Source of the DNA: an uncultured Pelagibacteraceae bacterium
GTDB taxonomy: Bacteria > Pseudomonadota > Alphaproteobacteria > Pelagibacterales > Pelagibacteraceae
Direction: 5' to 3'
Assembly (NCBI GenBank): GCA_902635865.1
Contig: CACPPD010000001.1
Location: 175,495-239,494, forward strand
DNA length: 64,000 nucleotides
Shown here: piece by piece, positions 34,043 through 42,385 of the stretch
How the letters are laid out: each line of letters begins with the position of its first letter
How positions within the stretch are numbered: position 1 is the stretch's first letter
Position numbers and translations under genes: made by a program
The notes under the pieces: generated by a model
The model's database searches: none
What the model saw: the letters and a program-made list of their open reading frames with translations, nothing else
What the model was told of the DNA's origin: nothing

Positions 34043-35355
34043 TTTCCTGCAACAGTCATACCTTCTATCATCATAGTTGGCGAATTGATTGAATATTCGA
34101 ATTCTAAATCATTAGCTAAAATTATATTTTTGAACATATCCTTAAAATTACCAGCAATTGTTATTTCATTAACAGGATATTTAAATTCTCCATCCTCAAC
34201 TAAAAAACCAGTTGCACCTACTGAATAATCTCCAGTTACAATATTAGACCCATGACCAATAGTTTCGGTAATATAAAGACTTCTTGAATTTTTTTTCATA
34301 AGATCCTCATAGCTTATTTTTCCTTTTTCAAAATATAAATTGGTAGTTCCGCCACTTCTTCCATTCGATTTTAAATTTAATTTTTTTCCATTGTATGTGT
34401 CGACAAAATAATTTTTAAGTATTCCATCCTCTATAAGTTGTAATGTATTTGAGTTTACACCCTCTGAATCAAAGTTTTGAGAACCCATTCCTTTAATTAT
34501 ATCGGGTTTATCAATTACATTTATCGAATTAGCAAAAACCTGTTGATCAATTTTATCCTTTAAAAATGAAGTGCCTCTTGCAATTGCGGAAGCAGATATT
34601 GCACTTGCAAAAGCACTTAACATTCCCTTTGAAATTCTTTTATCAAAAATTATGCTGATCTTATCACTTCCAATTTTTTTAGGGCTCAATTTTCTAATAG
34701 TTTGCTTGGCGGCTTTATTTCCAAGATCTGTTGCTTGCTTAATATCAGACAAATGACGTTTACTAGAAAACTCGTAGTCTCTTTCCATGCTATTTTCATC
34801 TTTTGCAACTGTTACACAAGAGGCCGCAAAAGAAGAAGTTTTATAACCGTCACAAAAACCTTCACTATTAGCTAATATAAAATTTGATTTATTTTCAGTG
34901 AAACTAGACTCTGTATTTATGATTTGATTATCTGATGAAGCAGATTCCTCTAAATCCTTTAGATATTTTATTTTTTTATCGTTTTCGAATCTTGTTTCAT
35001 CATACAAATTAAGATTACTAATTTGTTTGGCTAATAAATTTTTATCAGGCAAAGAATTAAATTCATCCTCTGGTGTAATTTTTGTAGTTTCAAAGCACTT
35101 TTCAATTAAAGTTTTTATATTTTCATCTAGTAAATTTGATGATGAAATTGATGATCTTCTTTTACCTAAATAAGTTTCTATATTTAATGCCAACCCATCT
35201 GATCTATCTGAGGCTTCTAGGGATTTATTTCTAAAATTAACTGTTTCTGAAATTGAGTGACCAACTGTAACACTTGCATCAGTTGCTCCCATTTTTTTTG
35301 CCAAATCTAAACAATATGAAGCTTTAGATATTAGAAATTCTTGATCCTTAACCAT
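34039..35355 (-). CDS. pmbA: TldE/PmbA subunit of the TldD/E metalloprotease
   Basis: Non-metal-binding partner of TldD in a heterodimeric protease that degrades short unfolded peptides and matures some modified peptides. The 438 residues have the TldD/PmbA fold with MIEGMTVAGK at the very C-terminus, GVNSNTLQLIEDG in the middle, and no HExxxH motif, as expected for TldE. It follows tldD after 6 bp. Confidence 0.92.
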   Translation of the reverse strand: MVKDQEFLISKASYCLDLAKKMGATDASVTVGHSISETVNFRNKSLEASDRSDGLALNIETYLGKRRSSISSSNLLDENIKTLIEKCFETTKITPEDEFNSLPDKNLLAKQISNLNLYDETRFENDKKIKYLKDLEESASSDNQIINTESSFTENKSNFILANSEGFCDGYKTSSFAASCVTVAKDENSMERDYEFSSKRHLSDIKQATDLGNKAAKQTIRKLSPKKIGSDKISIIFDKRISKGMLSAFASAISASAIARGTSFLKDKIDQQVFANSINVIDKPDIIKGMGSQNFDSEGVNSNTLQLIEDGILKNYFVDTYNGKKLNLKSNGRSGGTTNLYFEKGKISYEDLMKKNSRSLYITETIGHGSNIVTGDYSVGATGFLVEDGEFKYPVNEITIAGNFKDMFKNIILANDLEFEYSINSPTMMIEGMTVAGK

Positions 35356-35361
35356 AATACT

Positions 35362-36774
35362 TTAAAGTTTTGTTCCACCAACTGTCATTTTATCGATCAA
35401 AATTGAAGGTTGAGCAACTCCAACAGGAACTCCTTGTCCTGCTTTTCCACAAGTTCCTATGCCTGGATCTAACATCATATCATTTCCTACCATCGATACC
35501 TCTTTAAGTATTGATGGTCCATCACCAATAAGTGTTGCGCCTTTAATTGGAGATCCAATTTTACCATTATTTATTTCGTAAGCCTCAGTGCAATTAAATA
35601 CAAATTTTCCAGATGTAATATCCACCTGGCCACCTCCAAAACTTACTGCAAAAATTCCTTTATCAACAGATTTGATCATTTCATCTTGAGTTTGGTTGCC
35701 ATTTAACATCATTGTATTTCTCATTCTTGGCAAAACAATATGTCTATAATTTTCTCTTCTTCCAGATCCAGTAGATCTTGTATTCATTAATCTTGCATTG
35801 TGCCTGTCTTGCATAAAATTTTTAAGAATACCATTTTCAATTAAGACTGTTCGCTCAGTTGGTGTTCCCTCATCATCAATAGTTAAACTGCCTCTTCTAT
35901 TATCTAACGTACCATCATCAACAATTGTTACTCCCTCGCTCGCAACTTTTTCTCCAATAAGATCATGAAATGCTGATGTTTTTTTTCTATTAAAATCTCC
36001 TTCAAGCCCATGACCAATTGCTTCATGAATTAATATAGCAGGCCAGCCAGGTCCTAAGACCACTTTCATCTCACCAGCGGGTGCTGGTTTGCTTTCTAAA
36101 TTTACTGATGCAATTCTAAAAGCCTCTTCACAAACATTTTTCCAATTATCATTTTTTAAATAATCGTCATAAGATTGTCTCCCACCAATTCCATATACTC
36201 CCGTTTCTTTTCTTCCATTTTTCTCCAACATTACAGAGACATTAAATCTAATTAATGGACGAACATCGGTGAGTGCTTCTCCACCTGATCTAATGATTTC
36301 AATTGATTTTTGCTCTCCAGCAAAACTAGCAGTCACTTGTTTTACTGATCCATCTTTTTTTCTCAAAAAATCGTTTACTTTATTTAAAACTTCTAATTTT
36401 GAGTCTAAAGTTTTTTGTTCAATTGGATTAATATCTTCATAAAATTTTTTATTTGATTTTGGAATTTCATGATTATATGTGCCTTTAATTGATTTAAGAG
36501 TTGATTTAAGATTCTCCGAGGAATTTTTTAATGAATCTTTTGATATTTCGTTTGAATATGAATAGGCAACAACCTCGTTTGAAATAGCTCTGAAGCCAAA
36601 TCCTAAATCAGAACTATAGTTTGAGCTTTTTATTTTATTGTCATCTAACAAAATTGACTCTGATTTAGACTCCTCTAAATAAAGCTCACCATCATCACAA
36701 TTATTTAGTGTTTCGGATACTATTTTATCTACATCTTGTCTTGTTAAATCAGATTTTTTAAAGAAATTACTCAT
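35362..36774 (-). CDS. tldD: TldD zinc metalloprotease subunit
   Basis: Catalytic subunit of the TldD/E protease. The zinc motif is HEAIGHGLEGD (His250, His255), with FNRKKTSAF following. The C-terminal GGGQVDITSGKFVFNCTEAYEI includes the third zinc-ligand region, and KAGQGVPVGVAQPS is typical. At 470 residues it is full length. It leads a minus-strand operon tldD-pmbA-oxidoreductase. No modified-peptide precursor is visible nearby, so a housekeeping role is more likely than antibiotic maturation. Confidence 0.95.
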   Translation of the reverse strand: MSNFFKKSDLTRQDVDKIVSETLNNCDDGELYLEESKSESILLDDNKIKSSNYSSDLGFGFRAISNEVVAYSYSNEISKDSLKNSSENLKSTLKSIKGTYNHEIPKSNKKFYEDINPIEQKTLDSKLEVLNKVNDFLRKKDGSVKQVTASFAGEQKSIEIIRSGGEALTDVRPLIRFNVSVMLEKNGRKETGVYGIGGRQSYDDYLKNDNWKNVCEEAFRIASVNLESKPAPAGEMKVVLGPGWPAILIHEAIGHGLEGDFNRKKTSAFHDLIGEKVASEGVTIVDDGTLDNRRGSLTIDDEGTPTERTVLIENGILKNFMQDRHNARLMNTRSTGSGRRENYRHIVLPRMRNTMMLNGNQTQDEMIKSVDKGIFAVSFGGGQVDITSGKFVFNCTEAYEINNGKIGSPIKGATLIGDGPSILKEVSMVGNDMMLDPGIGTCGKAGQGVPVGVAQPSILIDKMTVGGTKL

Positions 36775-36859
36775 TCGTCTTAAATAGTGGTTTGTTGATA
36801 ATTTTCAACTGATCATTTTACGCATGTACAATTTTTCACTAAAAGTTAATTATTGTAAA

Positions 36860-37213
36860 ATGAAAGTATTTTTTAATAACTCTTGTAAAATCTGTAGATC
36901 AGAAATTAACTTATATAAAAAAGAAAATATCAAAGATATTGACTGGATAGATATAACAAATAACTCAGATGCTGAAAAAGAAACATCTAGAAATGATAAA
37001 GAATTATTAAGAAGATTACATGTTAAGGAGAATGGTAAAATTATTCAAGGTGCAGAGGCATTCCTTTATGTTTGGAAAAAAATTCCAAAATATAAATTTT
37101 TATATAAATTTTTCAAACTACCAATAATATTCACAATCTTTAAATATGGGTATGAGATAATTGCCTTTTTTTTATATTTAAAAAATAAAAAACAACTTAA
37201 AAAACTAAGTTAA
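36860..37213 (+). CDS. DCC-family thiol-disulfide oxidoreductase-like protein
   Basis: Small thioredoxin-like protein of the DCC/DUF393 family. The start at 36860 is preferred because MKVFFNNSCKICRSE is the family N-terminus; 12 extra codons upstream (from 36824) do not fit. The CxxC is Cys9-Cys12, and a hydrophobic stretch follows near the C-terminus (about 85-105). Its 117 residues are typical. The usual Asp before the CxxC is Asn here. The 3' end overlaps the convergent 97-residue membrane protein by 9 bp. Confidence 0.75.
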   Translation: MKVFFNNSCKICRSEINLYKKENIKDIDWIDITNNSDAEKETSRNDKELLRRLHVKENGKIIQGAEAFLYVWKKIPKYKFLYKFFKLPIIFTIFKYGYEIIAFFLYLKNKKQLKKLS

Positions 37214-37498
37214 AAAAAATATTAAAAATTCACTAAGTAAAGACATAGATAATAAAAACATAATTAATAAAATTGAATACATAAGAGTTATAACTCTATT
37301 TCTTTTTCTCCTCAGTCTAACAAAAGTTTTATCATCTAGATCTGAAATATCCCTTTCACCAACTACGGGATAATCATAGCTCCATCGCCATGTAGATTGG
37401 CCTAATCTAGAGTCGAGACTGTTAAAATACCTTATCCAAGCAAGAATATATTTTAATACTAGATACAAAATAATCATTAGTGTTGAAGAAAGTAACAT
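37205..37498 (-). CDS. small two-segment membrane protein, unknown
   Basis: Ninety-seven residues with a hydrophobic N-terminal segment (LLSSTLMIILYLVLKYILAW) and a second at about 71-95, joined by a polar loop containing RLGQSTWRWSYDYPVVGERD and a basic RLRRKRNR. I do not recognise a family. The good coding pattern and a clear topology argue for a real gene. It lies 30 bp after the lysine-rich coiled-coil gene on the same strand and may share its message. Confidence 0.55.
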   Translation of the reverse strand: MLLSSTLMIILYLVLKYILAWIRYFNSLDSRLGQSTWRWSYDYPVVGERDISDLDDKTFVRLRRKRNRVITLMYSILLIMFLLSMSLLSEFLIFFLT

Positions 37499-37528
37499 TC
37501 TTAATGATACTTAATTATGTATGATAAT

Positions 37529-38755
37529 TTAATTGATATTTTTGGCTCTTTTTCTTGCAATTAACTGCGTAAGAGCATCAACCATAGTATCTGAGGCCTT
37601 AAATATTTCATTATTTTTAAACTCATGAGAAATATTTTTTTCCGGGTTAGTTTTGTCTTCAATAACTATTCCTTCATCTGGTGAATTATTTTTTATATAA
37701 ATTAATAAAAGCCATTCATCATCTGAGGCTTCGTCCCATTTAACAAATATTTCTCCAGTTTCAAATCTTCTATCTATACATCTAAAGATAGACATATGTC
37801 TTGTTATGTGTCTTTTATTTAATTGAAATACTAAACTGCTAGCACTTCTGTAAAAACTTTCGAGAGCAAACTCAATTTTCTGTCTAGCTAAAGTATATTC
37901 TTTTTCTTTTTGTAAAAGTGTTTCTCTATCTTCATCTCCTTGAATTTTAACTCCTAATGCCTCTACTCTTTCTCTAATTTTTTGATCTCTAATAATTCGA
38001 TATTTTTCTTTTAATTTTTCTATTCTTTGTTGTAAGCCCGCATAATCCTCTCTCTTTTCTCTTAATGAAATTTTTTCCAATTTCTCTAGTTCTTTAACCT
38101 CTCTAACTCTAAACTTTTCAATTTGCTTATCTAATTTTAATTGTTGTAAAAATTGCTTTTGTTTTTCTGCTTGTTCAATTCTTAAAAGAGCTTGTTCTTT
38201 TCTTAAGAATAGTTTTATTTCTTTTGTTCTTTGTTTTTCCAATCTAATTTCATCTTTTAAAGCTTGTTCTTTTAATTTAACTTTTAAATCAGTCTCTTTT
38301 TGCTTTTCTTTTGCAGCTTTAATCTTTTCTGATCTTTCTTTTTCTTGTTTTTCTATTTTTAATCTTCTTGCTTCATCTTTTTTTAGAATTTTATACTGTG
38401 AAATTGTGTCTGCTATTTTATCAAAAAATGCTTGGATATATTTTTCAAAACCAAAATTCAATCTAAACTTAAATTCAGGCTTTAAAGAATTTTGAATATT
38501 AACTACTTTTAAAAGAAAATCTGGTTTCTTTGATACAATTGATTGAGATTTTTTTGAAATTTTTTTTGATTGTTTTGGATTTTTTGATTTTTTTCGTTTT
38601 TTATTTTTTTGTTTTTTTCGATTATTAATTTTTTTTACAGATTTATTTTTAATATTAAATTTATTTAACTTTTTAGATATTTTTTTAACTCTTTTTTTAG
38701 TTTTTCTTTGATTTTTAGAAATACTTTTTTTAAATTTTTTTTTTTTCTTTTTCAT
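37529..38755 (-). CDS. lysine-rich coiled-coil protein, unknown
   Basis: The protein has 408 residues in three parts. Residues 1-77 are low-complexity and about half lysine, with Asn, Ser and Arg and almost no hydrophobic residues. Residues 110-300 are a long charged helix or coiled coil (EARRLKIEKQEKERSEKIKA and similar). Residues 300-408 form a small ordered-looking domain with KRHITRHMSIFRCIDRRFETG and VKWDEASDDEWLLLIYIKNN. There is no signal peptide. The basic tail suggests nucleic-acid or ribosome binding, which is inference. I recognise no family. Confidence 0.7.
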   Translation of the reverse strand: MKKKKKKFKKSISKNQRKTKKRVKKISKKLNKFNIKNKSVKKINNRKKQKNKKRKKSKNPKQSKKISKKSQSIVSKKPDFLLKVVNIQNSLKPEFKFRLNFGFEKYIQAFFDKIADTISQYKILKKDEARRLKIEKQEKERSEKIKAAKEKQKETDLKVKLKEQALKDEIRLEKQRTKEIKLFLRKEQALLRIEQAEKQKQFLQQLKLDKQIEKFRVREVKELEKLEKISLREKREDYAGLQQRIEKLKEKYRIIRDQKIRERVEALGVKIQGDEDRETLLQKEKEYTLARQKIEFALESFYRSASSLVFQLNKRHITRHMSIFRCIDRRFETGEIFVKWDEASDDEWLLLIYIKNNSPDEGIVIEDKTNPEKNISHEFKNNEIFKASDTMVDALTQLIARKRAKNIN

Positions 38756-38782
38756 CTAGGGAAATTTATATCTATCAATAAT

Positions 38783-39973
38783 TTATTGATAAATATAGTC
38801 TCTTGTAACTGGTGTTGAAGAATAATTTTTTGTTAATTGAAATTGATAAACAACTTGATCACCCCATTTAAATGCCATCTCACAACCTGCAAGATAAAAT
38901 TCCCACATTCTAAAAAATCTTTCATCAAACATTTCAATTATTTTTTCTTTGTTTTTAAGACAATTTTCTTTCCAATGCCTTAAAGTGTGCATGTAATGAA
39001 GTCTTAAAACCTCAATATCTGCAACAATTAATCCAGATTTTTCTATTTGAGGACTTACCTCGCTCAAGCTTGGTGTATATCCACCTGGAAAAATATATTT
39101 TGTAATCCAGGGGTGTGGATCTCTTGGTGGATTCACTGATCCTATTGTATGAATTAAAGATACCCCGTCATCTTTCAAAAGTTTTTCTACTTGTGAAAAA
39201 AATTTTCTATAAAATTTTCTTCCTACATGTTCAAACATTCCAACACTTACTATTCTATCAAATTTTTCATCAAGCTCTCTATAATCAATTAATTTAAAAT
39301 GTAATTGATTTTCTAAATTAAGTTCTTTTGCTCTTTTTTTACAATAATCAAACTGATTTTCAGAAAGAGTAATTCCCGTAACTTCGCAATTTGCACTTTT
39401 TGCAATATCAATTGCCAAAGATCCCCATCCACATCCGATGTCTAAGACTTTTTGATTTGGTTTTATATTAAGTTTTTTAATTATATGTTGGATTTTATTA
39501 TTTTGCGCAGTTTCAAGCGTGTCGGTATCGTTTTTAAAGTACGCGCATGAATATTGTCTTTTAGGATCTAAAAACAGATCATAAAGATCATCTGAAATAT
39601 CATAATGATGTGAAACGTTCATCTTAGATTTTTTTATAAAATTGAAATTAGTGAAATATCTATAAGTACCTCTAAACTTATTGATTAAAGAACTAAAAAC
39701 ATTTATCTCACCTCTACCAAAATTCATTAAAGAAAGATCTAAAAAATCTGTCAATGTTCCATTTTCTATAATTATTTCTCCATCAGTGTAAGCTTCGCCT
39801 AAATATAAATCAGGATGAAATAATAATTTGTAATGGAGGTTTTTATTTAATATTTTCAGCTTAATAGGGTTTTCACTTTTTGGGTTACCAATAATATAGC
39901 TTTTAGAGTTAGCATCAATTAAGATAAATCCATCTTTTTTAAAAACATTATTCAAAAATCTTGCTAATTGCAT
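38783..39973 (-). CDS. cfa: cyclopropane-fatty-acyl-phospholipid synthase family methyltransferase
   Basis: SAM-dependent enzyme that methylenates unsaturated acyl chains of membrane phospholipids, or a close relative with another lipid target. The SAM motif is VLDIGCGWGSLAIDIA, preceded by HHYDISDDLYDLFLDPKRQYSCAYF. The C-terminus has GGYTPSLSE and HYMHTLRHWKEN, which are Cfa hallmarks. The 396 residues are full length. It abuts the upstream dapA-family gene with no gap. Confidence 0.92.
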   Translation of the reverse strand: MQLARFLNNVFKKDGFILIDANSKSYIIGNPKSENPIKLKILNKNLHYKLLFHPDLYLGEAYTDGEIIIENGTLTDFLDLSLMNFGRGEINVFSSLINKFRGTYRYFTNFNFIKKSKMNVSHHYDISDDLYDLFLDPKRQYSCAYFKNDTDTLETAQNNKIQHIIKKLNIKPNQKVLDIGCGWGSLAIDIAKSANCEVTGITLSENQFDYCKKRAKELNLENQLHFKLIDYRELDEKFDRIVSVGMFEHVGRKFYRKFFSQVEKLLKDDGVSLIHTIGSVNPPRDPHPWITKYIFPGGYTPSLSEVSPQIEKSGLIVADIEVLRLHYMHTLRHWKENCLKNKEKIIEMFDERFFRMWEFYLAGCEMAFKWGDQVVYQFQLTKNYSSTPVTRDYIYQ

Positions 39974-40858
39974 CTAGGCCGCCTTATTATTATTTAATGA
40001 AAAATTTAATTTCTCTAAATTATTTATTAAATCTGATGCCTCTTTAGAGTTTAATATACTAAGTGGTGGCAAAAGATTTTTATAATATGTTTCTTTTTTA
40101 CTAAAGTAAGTATGTAAACCTGAAATCAAGTTATATTTTTCAAATTCTGCTCTTACATCACAAAGATTTTGATTTACTGTCTGATCATTTCCATTATTAA
40201 AATCATCATAGACTTTTCTTGCCAGAGTAGAAGTGGCATTACATGTAGCTGTAATAATTCCCGAACAACCTAATTGAAGTCCTTTAAATAATTTAGATTC
40301 TGAACCAGGTAAAACTGAAAAATTATCGATTTTTAAGTTTTCAAAAAGATTATATGAACTATCTTTTACTCCAATTATATTTTTTGGATATTTTTTTACT
40401 AACTCTTCAATACATTTAATACTGAACTTATAACCACATAGTTTTTCAAAATTATATAGTACTATTTCACAATCAGAAATTACATCTACTATTTTACTAT
40501 AAAATTCTATTACCTCTTTATCTCCATATTTATAGTAAGCAGGTGGCATAATTAGGAATCTGTTAAATCCTAAAGATTTTGAAACTCTCATCAAATTAAT
40601 TGTTTCACCTAAAGAATTTAAACCAGTGCCAATAACGTACTTTCCTTTGTGTTTACTTGAGGTCAGATGATTTAAAAGATTAATTTTTTCAGAGACGGGT
40701 ATAAGTTGAGCTTGCCCCGTGCTTCCAAATATAGCTGCTCCGTGACAACCTTTATCTATAACCATTTCTGCGTGCTGAATGGTTTTTTTAATATCAAGCG
40801 TCAAATCATCATTTAAAATTGACATTGAGGCTGCATAAATACCTTTAATTTTACTCAT
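39974..40858 (-). CDS. dihydrodipicolinate synthase / N-acetylneuraminate lyase family aldolase
   Basis: Class I aldolase of the DapA/NanA superfamily, acting on pyruvate-type substrates. GSTGQAQLIP gives the carboxylate-binding loop. The Schiff-base lysine is in IIGVKDSS, and the catalytic tyrosine in IVLYNFEKL. The usual YNxP is YNFE here, so this is not a standard DapA. The 294 residues are complete. No biosynthetic partner is nearby; it sits in front of cfa with zero spacing. Substrate unknown. Confidence 0.82.
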   Translation of the reverse strand: MSKIKGIYAASMSILNDDLTLDIKKTIQHAEMVIDKGCHGAAIFGSTGQAQLIPVSEKINLLNHLTSSKHKGKYVIGTGLNSLGETINLMRVSKSLGFNRFLIMPPAYYKYGDKEVIEFYSKIVDVISDCEIVLYNFEKLCGYKFSIKCIEELVKKYPKNIIGVKDSSYNLFENLKIDNFSVLPGSESKLFKGLQLGCSGIITATCNATSTLARKVYDDFNNGNDQTVNQNLCDVRAEFEKYNLISGLHTYFSKKETYYKNLLPPLSILNSKEASDLINNLEKLNFSLNNNKAA

Positions 40859-40907
40859 AGTAAAAATTTATATAAAAATATTAATTAGTAAAGTTTATAA
40901 ATAAACG

Positions 40908-41870
40908 ATGAAAATATTAGCTATTCAAAACAGGATGGGCATTGGTGATACAGTAATTTTTCTACCTTTTATTAAAGCTATTTCAAAAAAATTTGGAGTG
41001 CCTGTTAGTTTGCTAGTGAAAGAAAATTCAAAAGCTAAAGATTTTCTAAATGAAACAAATTATATTGATGAAATAATTCACCTAGAAAGAGACAATAAAA
41101 TAAAACAAAAACATGATGGGTTAAAAGGATTTTTCAAACTAACATCTGATATTAAAAAATATAATTTCGATAAAGTTTTTATATTTAATTCTTCTTTGAG
41201 ATATAACTTAATTTGTAGATATGCTGGAATTAAACAGATATTTCAATACCCTTTATTTGAAAAACAAAATCAACACATTACAGACTCAGCTAAAAAATTA
41301 ATAAAAAAATATTTAGATGTTGAAACTAATGATAATCCAGAAATTCAAATTAATAATGAATTAGTCCAAAAATCTATAATTAAATTTAATATAAATAATG
41401 ATGAACTCAATGTTTTGTTGGGTATAGGTGGCTCAGGCCCAACAAAAAGAATACCATCAAAAACTTTTCTAAACGTAATGGAAAGATTAGAAAATTTTGA
41501 AAAATGTAAGTTTTTTTTAGCTACAGGTAAAAATCGAGATGAACAAAAAATCCTAATGGAAATATTAAATACAAAATTTAAGGAAAAGTGTGTTGCTTTA
41601 GATAACCTCAGTATAAAAGAAACATTGCCTATAATTAAAAATTGTAATGTTGCAATCTGTAATGATACAAGTTTCTCACATTTATCATCAGCATTAGGAA
41701 TTAAAACAATTACATTAATGGCTGATACTCCATTAATCTATGGTTCTTATAATACAAATATGTATCCGATAATTCCTGATGGAGAAACAACTGTTTCTCA
41801 TAATACTCATGGTAAAGATAAAATAAATCCAGATAAGATTTACGAAAAACTATTATCAATAATGAATTAA
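40908..41870 (+). CDS. glycosyltransferase family 9 (heptosyltransferase-like)
   Basis: ADP-heptose-type glycosyltransferase family, usually building the LPS inner core. The N-terminus MKILAIQNRMGIGDTVIFLP is the GT9 signature, and the C-terminal donor site reads CNDTSFSHLSSALGIKTITL. The 320 residues cover both Rossmann domains. It is a lone gene, overlapping the convergent J-protein by 4 bp. The sugar it transfers cannot be read from the sequence. Confidence 0.82.
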   Translation: MKILAIQNRMGIGDTVIFLPFIKAISKKFGVPVSLLVKENSKAKDFLNETNYIDEIIHLERDNKIKQKHDGLKGFFKLTSDIKKYNFDKVFIFNSSLRYNLICRYAGIKQIFQYPLFEKQNQHITDSAKKLIKKYLDVETNDNPEIQINNELVQKSIIKFNINNDELNVLLGIGGSGPTKRIPSKTFLNVMERLENFEKCKFFLATGKNRDEQKILMEILNTKFKEKCVALDNLSIKETLPIIKNCNVAICNDTSFSHLSSALGIKTITLMADTPLIYGSYNTNMYPIIPDGETTVSHNTHGKDKINPDKIYEKLLSIMN

Positions 41871-42370
41871 GAAATATCTTTTAGAACTATTTCTTTAGCT
41901 TCATTGACTATAGCTGACAATCTTGAAGTCTCTGGAGAAATATCTGGGTGAATTTTTTTTTGAATTTTTTGGTAAGCTTTATTTAGTGTTTCTTTGGTTG
42001 GTTTTTTATTAATATCTAAATTTAAAATTTTATATGCCTCAGATATTGATAATGATGAAGAGTTATTATTTTGATACTTATTAAAAGAAAATCTTCCAGA
42101 ATTCCTCAAAGTTTGAATAAGTCTATAAAGAGAAAGCAATTGTATCAATGATAAACCTTTAAGTTTAACTAAAGCAAGACTTGCAAGAGTTAATGGTAAT
42201 GTGAGTAGAAATTTTCCACCGATAGCAAATAAAACTGCTAATAAAGCCAACAATAAAATTGTTATCAGCCTCACTCCTTTTGACATTTTTTTTGGAGAAA
42301 TATTTGACCACCATCTTAATAAAAAATATAAGATTACTAAAATTACAAGTAGATAAATAATAATATTCAT
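41867..42370 (-). CDS. membrane-anchored J-domain protein (Pam18/TIM14-like)
   Basis: Likely an Hsp70 (DnaK) co-chaperone held in the inner membrane. The start at 42370 (MNIIIYLLVILVILYFLL) avoids overlap with the divergent peptidase gene. Hydrophobic segments lie at about 3-19 and 33-70. The C-terminal 110-167 is a J-domain with AYKILNLD and an intact HPD (141-143). This order, an N-terminal membrane anchor and a C-terminal J-domain, is that of the mitochondrial import motor subunit Pam18 and its alphaproteobacterial relatives. Confidence 0.82.
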   Translation of the reverse strand: MNIIIYLLVILVILYFLLRWWSNISPKKMSKGVRLITILLLALLAVLFAIGGKFLLTLPLTLASLALVKLKGLSLIQLLSLYRLIQTLRNSGRFSFNKYQNNNSSSLSISEAYKILNLDINKKPTKETLNKAYQKIQKKIHPDISPETSRLSAIVNEAKEIVLKDIS

Positions 42371-42385
42371 ATATTTCCTTATTAG

